Assembly (NCBI GenBank): GCA_037179335.1
Contig: JAKZHN010000007.1
Coordinates: 1,426,001-1,490,000 of the forward strand
Direction of reading: 5' to 3'
From: Cyclaneusma minus
Lineage: Eukaryota; Ascomycota; Leotiomycetes; Marthamycetales; Marthamycetaceae
Length of the DNA stretch: 64,000 nucleotides
Shown: one piece after another, positions 23,277 through 35,390 of the stretch
Layout: each line of letters starts with the position of its first letter
Position numbering within the stretch: the first letter of the stretch is position 1
Notes under the pieces: model-generated
Told to the model about the DNA's origin: nothing
Databases searched by the model: none
The model's input: the letters and a program-made list of their open reading frames with translations, nothing else
Translations under genes and position numbers: made by a program

Positions 23277-26200
23277 GATTTCAAGCGACGACCACACACG
23301 AGAATGGCCAACTCGAAGTGAAGACACAAGGGGGAGGAGGGGATCGAGTCGTGAAGGGCTTCATGAGAGAGAGTCATTGACTTCTTTTTCTCGAAGAATG
23401 TGGGCCGACGAAATGAGCGTCAACACAAGGCACGAGACGCCTTGGGACTTGCTTGAACAACAGCCCACCGCGATGCTTGGCGATTGGGAACCACGCCGTC
23501 GAGGTTCAGTGCGTCGAGGAAGTGAGTGGTGTGGAGGGGGAGTCAGGGAGGATCGAGGTGTGATGGAAGTCTTCGGAGTGACCACCGAGGAGAGAGAGGG
23601 CGCGGATGGGGAGTGGAAGTTGGAGTATCTCTCGGCTTGATGCAAGTATTCTGGGGCAGGGCTGCCTCAGGTCCACTACGTGTGGGCAATGCGAATCAGC
23701 TCCAATTAAGCCTTCGCGGACCTTGCAAGGGTGCCGAGAAGGTACTAGCCGCTACAGATCGCTCAATGGCGCTACGGGGAGCACGGTCCACCATGATCGA
23801 CTGAGATCTCAGCAGCGACGAGTGGAGATCCAGAGACCTGTGCTTCAGGCCTGCCAGAGCATCTGGGCCTGGCTCGCGAACTCCAGCATCCACCGGCCAT
23901 GTTCACACGCAGGGCAGGCAATCTTCGACGGGCCTCCTTTCGCCAGCCGGCCACCGCAAAGCCATCGGCGCTTCGGACAGCAGGATCAATGCCATATGCG
24001 AGGACATATAAAGGCAGTAGTGCCTGCTGGATGCTGCCGACTGCATGCTGCAGCGGCCAGGATCCTGCTGAACGAGCACCGCGCATTCGACAACGATCGC
24101 AGGCCCGCCGGTTTCAAGATTGCTTAGAACCGCCTCTAGAGTCCGGATGCGCTTGTCACACTTTGCCCTAGCGAGCGCTCTAGCTGCCATCACCGCGCCT
24201 GTTTTACCGTCCCTTGATTTCCCTGGCCCCTGTCACGCCCAATTGGCGCCTGTCATTGGTCCCGTCTATTCTGGAGGAATAGGGGCATACGCCATGGGGA
24301 TGCAATATGCCCGAATCTGTGCTGGATTTAGTACTTAACCTTCTATTCGGCAGACCTCTGACCGCAAACACAAATATATTAGCGGCCGGTAAACAGCCCG
24401 AAAAAGCCTCTTTTCTGTCCACCCCAAAGCCTCCGTCCTAGCCATTCTCTAACAGTCGCACAGCAGCATCGTCAGGTAAGCCACTGCAAACTCGCGGCTC
24501 TCGTGGCACCGCATCAGCATACCGCCTTTCTGTGGCTCCCAACCCTCCATATAACCAGAGGTGCCCAGCCGTCGCCCAGGGCAATCAATCACAGCTTTCA
24601 ATCTACGATGCGGACACAAGCCAGCCAGAGCCAGAGGCCGCAAGATCCAGGATGACACTGCTGATGGCTGATGCCACCGCCCGATGAGAGGAGAGGCCAC
24701 AATGACTTGTGGTTCCCCGGAAGACCGCAAATACGTACGGATCGGCGAGCCAATGCGAGCTGAGGACTTGGATCCAGCGATGAGGCTAGTCACATGTGCT
24801 CATCTGGTGGTTGAAAGGCTTCGTCCCAAGTTGTGGCGGAACTCTAAGGCTTCCTTCAGCTATGCCGCACCCTTGGCAGAGACTTCAGAATATGTCAGGT
24901 AGAGGGTACGAGACTATATCTGATGACTTCGTTGAGTGGCTCAGATCATGTATCTGTCAGGGCCGTGCAAGTGCAGCACAGACTTTACAGACGATCCCCG
25001 GATCTCGTCCCAAGGTTTCGTGGGATCGGTAAGCTTTGACTGGATGTATGGGATCCCTTGTATAAGGCTGCATGACATAAACGAATGTATTATGTGCATA
25101 CAGTTGAAGCATCAACTGATAGAAAATACCAAGGCATCAGTCCAGGGGTCCAGAAGGGTCACTAGAAATACTCTTGGCAATTGGAAAACTCATAAACGCT
25201 GGGAATACTTTAGTCATTGGGAACTTTGGTCATTCGGACATTCTCAATTATTAGGGATAATAAGATCCCCAATTATTCGAAGGGCCAAGGTGAGTACAGA
25301 AGCCTTATCACCACGAGGAGTTTAGCTGAAAAGAAGCACAATCAGACGTTTGATGCGTCAGAAAGCGCCAATGGGATGCTTAAACAAGCAATATGTCAAG
25401 CATGTAGTATGTAGTCGTCAAGCGACCCTGCCGCAGAACGCTGTTGGTTGAAACTCTCCGGGCCCGGAATGAAAAATGAAGCTTGGGGCGGTCATCCTTA
25501 CCAGTTCAAGATACACAAAGTCTTCAGTTCACAAAGTAAAGTGGCCTCACCTGAAGAACAACCAGTGGTTTTGCGTGATGGTGCTAAGAATTGCGGCGCA
25601 AGTCTAGAGAAGCAATGTCACGAATACTTTCTGGCATTAAACGAAGCATCGAAGCCGGGTCGCGTGCTACATCCAATCAAGGAGCCGAGCTGGCAGGGCC
25701 ATTGCAGTTGGGAGCCGTGTTGTCTGCAGCGGAGCAGGGCAGAGCATCTCGGCGGAGTAACTGATCCAGGTGCTTGACAGGCCGAGCTTTTTGCCATCCT
25801 TCCGTCCTAGACAGGACTTAGCTCTAGAGCCGTCGTCCCAGCTTACCATGGTTCTGCCAACGGGATCCCTCGCTGGGTGACATGCTCCCAAATGCCCCAA
25901 GAGTAGCGCGACCCAACCCATTCGGCCTGTGGTTTAAACGCCGCAGGTGAAACATCTGCAACGCTAGCCAGTCCTCGGCCACGAAAAAGCGATTCGGGAT
26001 CCACGAGACTTGTTTGTTTATCCGTTTGTTCGGGCTGTGATCAACGGTCTGTAGTCTGTAGCCAAGCGTGTCCGTGTGCTACGCTTTGACAGAGGCTGGC
26101 ATGGGCCCCTTCCTGGGGAGATGAGTCCGATGCGAAGCGATGAGGAGATCTGGTGCCACTTGGACGAGGCATTTGGGCGCATGTAATAACAACAGGCAGT

Positions 26201-26963
26201 TGGACATGAAGCAAGGCAGGAGAAAGCTCTTAGCAGCCGGCGCTTGACGGATTGGCTCTGTCATGTCGGCCCCCTACACTGGGCGGAAGGTTTACCGCGT
26301 CAACTTTCACAGGGCACCCCAACCGCTTGAGCTGAAGCAGCCACTCGTCCCCACTGCTACCCAAAGACCACCATTGCATCATGTGCAGAGAGATGTGCAT
26401 GAAGTAGAACATCAGACATGTGCTTCCGAGCCTTTTGGATGTCGCCAACCCACGTCACCGTCGAACAATTTCCCGGCTGCGGTGGGAGATTGGCAGACTG
26501 CTATTTCCAGAGGCTGTCAGGGGATTGGGAAACCTTAGCTGTCAACTCCATCAAGTTGATGAGCCCTGGTTCTTCAGCATGCTCCAGCTGGGTTGGACAG
26601 GCGGAACAGGCAATCCCCTCACCAAGGCCGCCACGGCAACAGGTCGACTGATTCCGGGGATCTGGCGTTTCCAAAGTCCAAAGTATGTTGCACTGGCTCC
26701 GCGATTCTCAGCGGGGTATCCATCCAACTCCAGGATTGGCGACGGGGATCCGATGGCCCTGCAGGTGGGGCGCACATCCCTTGCGCGACCACAGCCTATG
26801 TTCCTTTGTTGCTGGTCGACGATCAGCTTCCGAGTAGCAGTGACTTGAGCATATCAGCTTCGAGAAGGTCGAGTTCGGACTGCCCTGCCGAGTTGTCAGT
26901 CCGGGCATGGGCTTTGACGGCGGAGAAATGCTGGGTTGATGGAAGTCAAGTCTGCAGTGTGAG
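23277..26963. other. Gene-poor spacer flanking the transposon island
   Basis: Almost 3.7 kb without a gene I can support. Base composition is ordinary, so it is not part of the AT-rich block. The open frames found here (for example 23606-24127, 24449-24793, 26593-27096) have no domains. The last runs into the terminal inverted repeat of the transposon, so it cannot be a native gene as read. The first few hundred bases must include the promoter of the preceding large gene. Confidence 0.5.
26959..26963. repeat. Target-site duplication GTGAG (left)
   Basis: The five bases GTGAG directly precede the left terminal inverted repeat, and the same five bases directly follow the right one at 44688-44692. 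Flanking sequences beyond them differ, as expected for a duplication made on insertion. Confidence 0.75.
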
Positions 26964-27150
26964 TACGGCGGCTTTTAGTGAAGTTTGTTCAGAAATTGAA
27001 AATTCAAAATCGCGAACACCAGAAATCGCATTTCTACTTCAAAGCTCTAGATTATTGCATCCAACGGTTTGTAGAATACAAGCAATATACTATTAGAATC
27101 AGCTAATTAAGGGCTTCAATCTTCTATAATTATTTTTATATAACATATGC
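26964..27150 (+). repeat. Left terminal inverted repeat
   Basis: About 187 bp, matching the reverse complement of 44500-44687. It begins TACGGCGGCTTTTA and shares blocks such as CAGAAATCGCATTTCTA, GCAATATACTATTA, CAGCTAATTAAGGGCTT and ATAATTATTTTTATATAA. Most differences from the right copy are C/T or G/A, the pattern expected from RIP acting unequally on two copies. Confidence 0.85.
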
Positions 27151-27159
27151 TGTGTGGTA

Positions 27160-27245
27160 TGCGCGGAGGGGGTACTGGTGGTGCAGGATTTCCAAGCTCC
27201 AAGGCGCAGCTGCAGCTCCAGCCTGCAAATGAGAGCATTGTTTAT
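27160..27245. other. GC-normal islet inside the left end of the AT-rich block
   Basis: Just inside the left TIR there is an islet of about 85 bp of ordinary composition (it contains GGAGGGGGTACTGGTGG and CAGCTGCAGCTCCAGCCTGC). It sits between the TIR and the AT-rich body. No matching islet is seen inside the right TIR, so it may be a small later insertion or sequence that RIP spared. Confidence 0.5.
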
Positions 27246-27740
27246 TGGAGGCTTTATAATAGAGTTTTGAATAAAGTTTTAATAAAATTATATTTAAATA
27301 ATTGTAATTTATTATAGTTTTTAAAAATAAAATCAAAATATTGAAAATTGAGATTAAAATAAATTACTATTTTTATTATTATTTCTAGTATTTATTAGAT
27401 TAATTTTTTGGAGGCCTTATAATAGAGTTTCAAATAACGCTTTTATAAATTTATATTTAGATAATTCCAATTTATTACAAAAGAAAAAAACAAAATTAAA
27501 ATAGCAAGAATTGGAATTAAAATAAATAATTTATTTAATTTAAAAATAGGTAAATAAATATTAATTAATTTAAAATGCCTTATAATAAATCCATTAGAAC
27601 AATTATTTTTTTAAAAAACCTTGAGTTTCTTTACACGTAAAAGCTTAAAAAAAGCCTTAAGAAGTACGCGTTTATAGCTTTTAACTAAATCACTTAATAA
27701 ATTAAATAAAGAATTATTTATTTAAAGGCTTTATAATAGA
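27246..27740. repeat. Subterminal direct repeats
   Basis: A unit starting GGAGGCTTTATAATAGAG at about 27,247 recurs at about 27,410 (GGAGGCCTTATAATAGAG), and a shorter version lies at about 27,725. After each of the first two, around 100 bp of similar sequence follows, ending in ATTAAAATAAAT. They look like tandem subterminal repeats, which many DNA transposons carry as transposase-binding regions. That role is inference. Confidence 0.5.
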
Positions 27741-29002
27741 TTTTATTTTATTTTTAACTTTATTTTTGAATTCCTTTAAAAAAAACCCCTTAAAAACACC
27801 TTTAAAAAATTGACTTTTAAAGCATTTTTTTTAATTAAGCTATTTAAATAAAAAAGCCGGAGTCCCGGGGTGTAGTAATCAATTAATTATTAAATTAATT
27901 AAAAACAGGGGTTTAAAAATCTTAATTTATATTAATTTAATTTAATTTAATTTAATTATTAAAAGAATAAAAAAGGCTTAATATTAAAGGAGTTATTAAG
28001 GAATAAAAATAATTAAATACTTGCAAAACTAATAGGCTAGGTTTAAAAAGCTAGGCTAGCCAAATTTAATTCTAGGATTTTTATAATAAAACCAAGAAAA
28101 ATAGCTAAAAATCCAGGAAAAATCCTAGAAAACACTAGTTTAAAACTAATGCCATTTTAAATTACTAAATAAATCCATTTAAAACCCTTATTTAAAAATC
28201 TTAAATTACAATTTTAAATAATAGCTATAATAAATTAAATTAATTAATTAAATTAAATAATTAAATTAAATATAGCTATATAATAACTTCAAATCTAAAT
28301 TTAAATTATAAAGCCATTTTATAATAAATATTAAATTAAAAACCTTAAATTTACGCTGTATAGAATTTAATATAAATTAAAATTAAAATATAAGCAATAA
28401 ATATCGAAAACCAATAATTTAAAGGAAAACGATTATAATATTATAAATATTGTGGTTTTTATTAATTTAAAATCCTCGAAATTAATGTTTTAATATTTGG
28501 TTTAACATAAATTTATTTTAAAATCAATTATTCATAGATTTTAATTTTTATAATTTATATTTTAATATAAAAAAATAAAATATAAAAAAGGGAAATTTTA
28601 ATTTAATAGCAATGGATTTATTTAAAAAATATAAAAGCTTTAATTTATAATAGATTTAATATAATTGGTATATAAAAGCGCGATTTAATTTGCGTATATG
28701 ATATATATTAAAAACAATTATAATAAGCTATAAAGCATTATTATATATAAATTAATATTAATATAGTCAATCGAGATTTTAAAGCAAAATATAATATAAT
28801 TATATAATTTTAATATCGAAATAAATTAGCGAAAAAATAAACAATATTTTTTTGGAATTTATGCATTAAAACATGGATTTTTATAGCTTTTGATTTAAGG
28901 CTAATATAGCATTAATTAATTTTATATAATAAAAAGAGAAAAAAAGATTTTTTTTTCAATTAAATTATATAAATTCGCTATTGAAACATAATATAAAAAT
29001 AT

Positions 29003-29167
29003 TTAAATCTAACGTAGGCTGGATTTTTTAAATGTATTATATTAAGGAAAACAGGCTATTTTATAGCTTTGAGAATATTATACGTTTTTTTTTCATTTAC
29101 ATATATAAGGGGGCGTGATTTTTATATATAACCAGGGTCTTTTAATAAAGGTTTAATTTGAATTATT
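29003..29167 (-). repeat. Copia LTR, left copy (3' LTR)
   Basis: About 165 bp aligned with 34326-34487. Shared words are TATATAAGGGGGCGTGA, GAGAATATTATACGTTTTTTTTTC (right copy GAGAGT) and TTTATATATAACCA. Differences are mainly C-to-T and G-to-A. Exact ends are uncertain by a few bases. Confidence 0.75.
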
Positions 29168-32100
29168 GAATTTTTATTTTTATTTTTAATAATGCAGTTT
29201 TTTTAAGCTTTATTTTTTTAAAACAAATATATTATAACCGATTTAGGCTATAATATAAAGCTTTATAATATATTATATATTATTTAATTATATATTATAG
29301 CTTTATTTTTTTATATTTAATAATTATTGCATTTGGCGGTTTTTTTTTCTTGACCATTAGTTTTTAATTTTAATAGCTTTTTAAAATTTATAAATTAATT
29401 TTTTTATAAAGCTTTAATAAATTCATTTACAATTATATTTTAAATGCTAATATAAATTATTTATTCCTTGCAATTGTTTTTTAGCTTTTTAATAAAATAA
29501 TAAGCAATATTAATATATTTGGACTTTTTATAAAGCTGAAATTTTTTAATAAAGGCTATAGCGCTTTAAGTTTGTTTTTATATTTATATAATAGAGATGA
29601 TTTTTTACCAGCTTATTATATTTAATATTATTTAATATTTAAGCAATTTAATATTTTTATTTAATATCTATAGCAGCCGTTATATATTTAGTTTTATAAA
29701 TAAATATAGAAATGCTTTTTTATTATTTATTTAATTATAATATTGGATTTTTTAAAAGCATAATTAAAAAATTATTAATGCCTTTTTTATTAGAAAGCAG
29801 TTTGTAAAAAGCATTATTATAAATTTTTAGCTTGCTTTTTTTAAATTTTTTTAATTTGTATTTAATTTTTTAGCCTATTATAATTTTAAAATAATATAAT
29901 AGCTAGATTAGCCATAAATTATATCGTTTATAAAACTTAGCTATACATTAGGCTAGCTTTTTTGCGATATAATGAATATTAGGCCTTATTAAAATTATAA
30001 AACATATTAGCTTTTTTATTATTATTATTATTATTTTAAGGCAGGATTTATTATATTATTATTACTTATAAAAATAGAATATAGTTTTTTTTAATTAGGA
30101 ATTTAAATTTAATGGAAAAATTATCAATATATTATTTTTAATTAATTTATAGAGTTTTCAATAATTTTTTTTAATAATTTTTTTATTTAATAATTTTTTT
30201 TAAAATTTTTAGCAATAAATTTATTAAGGTTTATATTTGATTTAATAGCTATTATAATATTATTAATATAAATTAGAATAATTATATTTTTATTTTTATT
30301 AATAAAAAGGCAAGGATTATTAAAGCTTTATTTAAAATTAAGCTTGATAATTTTAGATTTAATCAGGCAATTTTAATTTTTAATTATTTATTTAAGGCTA
30401 TATAAAGTTTTATTTAATTGGAGGATATAATTAAATTTTATAATTACTTTATTTGGAAATGCTAAATGCATTAATTTTTTAAATTTGGTTTTAATAAAGG
30501 CATTATTAATATTAAAATAGCGGTATTTTATATTTTGCTAAATTATAATAATTAAAAGGATTTTAAATATATTTATACGGATTATTAATAAAAATATATT
30601 AAAGAACTTTTTTTATGAACCCAAATAAAGCCGCGGGCTATTAAACGGGCTTTGTATTTATTTAGGCGATTATTTAGATTTAGTTTAATGGTAAATCTTT
30701 ATTTAATAGAAATTAAATTGAAAGATATTTATATAGCTATTTTAATTTAAATGTTATTAGCTATTAGATTTTTTAATTCTATTATAATGGCTTTTTTTTA
30801 ATTATTTTTATATAAAGAATTATTTACAGCGTTTTTATAAATTCTTAAAATAGGAATATTTAGGGTTTTTTTAGCGGGGAAAATAGATTTATATAAATTA
30901 TCTTTAGTTTTAATTATAATTGCTATAAAAGCTTTTAGAAATTGGTTTTTGCATAAAATTTTGGCTTTAATAATCTTGTATTTTAAATATTTTTATTTGC
31001 CAATTATTTTTATAAAAGGCTTTTTTAAAGCTTTAAATAAAAGCCGTTTATAGGTAGTAAAAATAGTTAAAAATGCTTTATTAAAATTTATAGTATTTAT
31101 ATCTATAATATTAATATGCTTTTATTTAAAGGCATTTATTATATTCATAATGTTTTTTGGTATTTTTATAATAGGGATTTTAAAAGATGGTTGTTTTAAT
31201 TAAAATTTCAACTTATTAAATTTTGGGTAAAATATTGCTTTTGTTTATTTATTTTAATTAATGGCTAGGATTATTATTTTTAGCTTAATAGCTTTAATTA
31301 ATTTATTTTTAAATATTTTTAAAGTAGGAAAGGGTTTTTGGGCCTTTTTTTATTAATATTAACTTGCTAATATAATAGCAATTAGGAAATTTATTTAAAA
31401 TACTTTAGAAATTATAGGGATTATTTTTTAGTTTTAGATTTATAATTTTATCGGGGATTTTTTTATTTTATTTAATAATAGATTTTATAGCCATTTATTT
31501 TAGGTCCGGACAATATAGCCTATATTATTTAATAGTGTTTGGATTGTAAATTGTTTTATAGGCAAAAGCTTGTTTTTACGGCTTTTTTTAAAGAGTTTTT
31601 TTTATTAATATAAGATTAAATTTTGCAGCCTTAAATTTTAATATTGTTTTATTTAAGAAGCTTTTTAATTTAAGCCTTTTTTTGGATTTATTATTTTGTT
31701 ATTAATTTTCGAATTAGTATTAATTTTGTTTTTGCAATAAGCTTTAATTATAATAGTTTTAAACCAAAATTCAATTGGGAGCTTAATATTATATAATATA
31801 ATCCGGATATTTGCTTTTATAATTTAAATTGTTTTTTTAATTGGGCCGTTTTGCCTAAAAAAAAAGAATGGTTTTTTAAGCTTTATATTATTAATTTAAG
31901 CTTAATAAATGATTTCTTTTTTTAGTTTTTTAATTCCATTTTTTTATTTTTATTTTTTACCCTAGATAATTTCAATAAAATATATTTAATTTTATAATTT
32001 TATAATAAAAGTTCAATTTTTTTATTTGGCTATTATTTTTTTTAAAAAAATTAAATGTTTTTATAAATATTAAAAGGAAATTTACCAGCTATATTAAAAT

Positions 32101-32434
32101 ATATTAATTTAAAAGATTTTATTTTATAATTTATAAAAATTTTGAAAATATGGTTTTATATTTTGCCAATATTGCAGTTTTTATAATAATAGGGAATATT
32201 AAGGATTTTAATCTTTTTTTTAATAATAATAATAAAATATAATTTATTGATTTTGGCTGGGCTTAAATAAGCCTATTTTTAATGGAATAAAAAAAAGCAT
32301 TATTTAATGGCTTTTTATTATTGTTTTTTCCGATTTATTTTTTTAATTGATTTAGCTTTAATTTCTTTAGCCGTTTTGGTTTTGAATTTAAATTAAATAG
32401 CTTTTATTATATTATAAATTAGCGTTTTTTAAGC

Positions 32435-32535
32435 TGTAATTGGCAGTATGTTTTGTATTATAGCAATTGGTATATTTTATATTATAGTAATTGGTATATT
32501 TTATATTGTAGCAATTGGTATATTTAATATACTAT
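32435..32535. repeat. 24-bp tandem repeat in the Copia relic
   Basis: The word TAGCAATTGGTATATTTTAT recurs with an exact 24-base period at 32461, 32485 (one C-to-T change) and 32509, with a degenerate earlier unit near 32435. A 24-base period would encode an 8-residue repeat in the minus-strand gag-pol relic, but the frame is lost. Confidence 0.65.
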
Positions 32536-34094
32536 ATTAAAATGCTTTTGAAAGGGAAAGAATTAATATAATGTTTTTTAATAAAAAAAGCAATAAAATA
32601 AAGAATAATAATAAAGGGTGGTTGCTTAAATATTAATGCTAATTTAATTGCTATAATTATAAAATTTATAATTTATAGGCTTTATTATATGGATATTTTA
32701 AGAATAAAATTTTAAATATAATTGCTTTTAAAATACATGCCTTTTTAATTAAAATTCTTTAAAAATTCTTTTTGGCAATTTCTTTTTGCCTGAGAATAGA
32801 TTTATTTTTAAATGTAAAATATATAAAATATTTTTAAACAAGTATTTTCCATTTTGAATTTTAATTAATATAATGCTAATTTAATCTAATTTTTTTAATA
32901 GCTTTTTGCTAATATAGCTTTAGAGTTTTAAAAAGTAAATATATATAATATAATATCGGAATTTGCAATTTGAATAAAATGGGGAATTTTATTAATAATG
33001 CTAATAAGATTTTAAATAATATATACTATATTTTTTTTAAGCTTTAAAGGGATTTGTTTAATTTTAATGCTATTTTCAGCTATATAGGGGTTTTTTTTAA
33101 TTAGGATTTTTACCAAGCCGGTTATTATAATATTTTGCATTATTTTTTAATTTATAAAAAGCTAAGAATATCTTTTAATACTATTAGGGTTTTTTTAATT
33201 ATATAAAAAATATTTAATTTGATTATAAGGAATTTTGCTATTTTTATAGCTTTTGATTTTAGCTTTATAAGGAATATTAATAAAGCGTTTATTTTATAGC
33301 TTATTTTATAGCTTGGTAAATTGCCTTTTTAAAAAAAAACATTATAGGGCAATAAGGTAGGCAGTTTTTTTTTGATTATAAAAAGGCTTTTTTTTAAAAG
33401 CAGGTTTATTTTTTAAATAATATTTAGATTATATTTATTCAATATTATATTTTTAAATATAATATATTTTGCTGGAAAATATAATAATATAATATAGAAA
33501 AGGAAGTTTTTAATATAAATTATTATATAGAATGGGTTTAATTAAATAATTTGGCGGCGGATAATATAGAGTTTAATTTAAAAAAATTAGAGTTTAAAAT
33601 TTATTTAAAATTGGCAATTTGGCGAAAATAAAGAATTATAATGGTGGTAAAAATTATAAAGTATTTTTGATTTAGAATATTTTAAGCGTTTGCATAATAT
33701 GTTTTGAAATTAATAGCTTTTTTATTTAATTAATATTTTTTTATATTTTTTTAATATAATTTGCTTTTTATTTGCTTAAATGCAATTGGGATTTATAATA
33801 TATTAATTAAAAATGGTAATTATAATATATTAAACGCCTTTGCTTTGAAAAAATATTTTTATTATAATAAATTATTTATAATAATTGGTGTAAATAAGGA
33901 TAAAAATAGCTTTTTTTGGTTGTAAATGCTTTATATATTAATAAATATAATAAATATAATACTTAATTTATAAAAAAAAGGCTAATTAAAATTAATAAAT
34001 ATACTAATTTGGAAAATAAAGATTTATTATTATTATCATTAATTTATAAATAAATTTATAAAAATACAATATTATATTAATAAATAATACGCTT

Positions 34095-34277
34095 TAAACA
34101 TATAGCATTATAAAATAAAATAAAAGAATACGAGAATACGGCGTTGCGCTAAAATTTAACGAAGGGCTTTAAAAATATAGCGTTGCAAAACTTTTATTAG
34201 GTATTTAAAAATACGGCATTATAGATTTTGCTTTAAAAATATAGCATTATAGAGATTTTAAAAATACGGCGCTGCAA
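34095..34277. repeat. Short tandem array with RIP-type variants, near the Copia 5' LTR
   Basis: Six units of about 25-37 bp each contain versions of AAAAATACGGCGTTGCA (34096, 34135, 34171, 34206, 34234, 34259). The variants ATAGCG, ACGGCATTATA and ATAGCATTATA differ only by C-to-T or G-to-A. The array sits just inside the right LTR, that is, near the 5' end of the minus-strand Copia. Confidence 0.6.
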
Positions 34278-34325
34278 AAATTTGTTTTTTTAATTATGCT
34301 AAAATATACCGGTAATTATAATTTA

Positions 34326-34487
34326 TTGAAATTTAATATAGGCTAGATTTTTTAAATATATTATATTAAAAAAGGGCTATTTTATATCTTGGAGAGTATT
34401 ATACGTTTTTTTTTCGCTTATATATATAAGGGGGCGTGACCTTTATATATAACCAAAGTGTTTTAACAAGGGTTTAATTCGAACCAT
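34326..34487 (-). repeat. Copia LTR, right copy (5' LTR)
   Basis: About 162 bp, the less mutated of the two LTRs: it keeps TTCGAACCATT where the left copy has TTGAATTATT, and GGGGGCGTGACC where the left has GGGGGCGTGATT. As the relic pol reads on the minus strand, this is the 5' LTR. Confidence 0.75.
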
Positions 34488-35390
34488 TAGGAGGGCATTT
34501 TAATAAAAAGGGCTGTTTTTAAATATATAATATAAAATGACTAAATATAATACCAATATAATTGCAGCCAATATATTTTATTTGGGTTTTAAGCTATTTT
34601 AAACCAAAAAAAAATAAAAAATAACTCGCGATTTATAGTTTAAACTTATAATTTTAAATAATTAAATATAGCTATATTAATAATAACATAAAAATCAATA
34701 ATATATGCTAATATTTATTAAATAAAATACGGTGCAATATTTAAGAAAGGGTATACGTATTCGAAAATTTTATAAAATATTTTATATGCATGCTGTTTTT
34801 TTGTTTTAATATATTTTTGAGATCAAGCAATAGCTATAATTTGCTATTATATTAATTTGCAATTATATCGCAATAATATTAAGCAATAATATCGCAATAG
34901 TAAAATAGAAAAATAGATTTTCAATAAATTAAAGCGGCGCTGTATAAATATTAAAAAAAACGAAATTTGCAAAATAGCTTAATATTTAAAATTTACGCCA
35001 ATATAATAGAATTATTTAAAATAACCTTATGCTTATATAAGTTATTTTTTATCTTTATTAAAATAAATGCCTTTTTAATAAAACTATTGGAAAGGCCGTT
35101 TAAAAAAAATAGTAATTACTATATTAGGCTAATATGCAAAAAATAAAGCATTTATTACCAATTTAATGCAAAAATGCAAAAGGAAATTAATAAGGCAATT
35201 CGGAAGGATATTAAGGCTAAAATTAGAAACGGCTTTAATTTTTTATAAGGCAAAATATTTCTATAAAAATATTTTTTTAAAAAAGGGCTTTTTAATTACC
35301 AAATATATTTTATTTTATTAATTAGTTTGGCCTTTTAAATATTAAATAATTATTTATTTTTATGAAAATATTTTTTATAAATTTATTAAG

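Larger units (their letters stand above)
29003..34487 (-). mobile_element. Nested Copia LTR retrotransposon relic
   Basis: A 5.5-kb element bounded by two direct repeats of about 162-165 bp. Translating the minus strand between them shows Copia reverse transcriptase landmarks: KARLIARGF at about 30,627-30,653, NNAF near 30,500, and QLNKTLYSLK near 30,390-30,420. The first is in a different frame from the other two, and many codons are stops (TAA at expected Gln or Trp). The motif order matches Copia, in which KARLVARGF is followed by the NAFL and LNKALYGLKQ blocks. No open frame of useful length is left. It lies inside the outer TIR element, so it inserted later. I could not define a clear target-site duplication. 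Confidence 0.8.

Noticed and set aside
23606..24171. Open frames upstream of the large disordered-protein gene
   Set aside because: Overlapping frames on both strands without domains; more likely promoter or leader sequence.
26593..27096. Open frame of 167 codons crossing into the left TIR
   Set aside because: Its last part is the TIR itself, matched by a frame at 44609-44848 on the other border, and the rest has no domain.
32435..34277. CRISPR-like arrays
   Set aside because: The short repeats lack uniform spacers and lie inside a eukaryotic retrotransposon relic.
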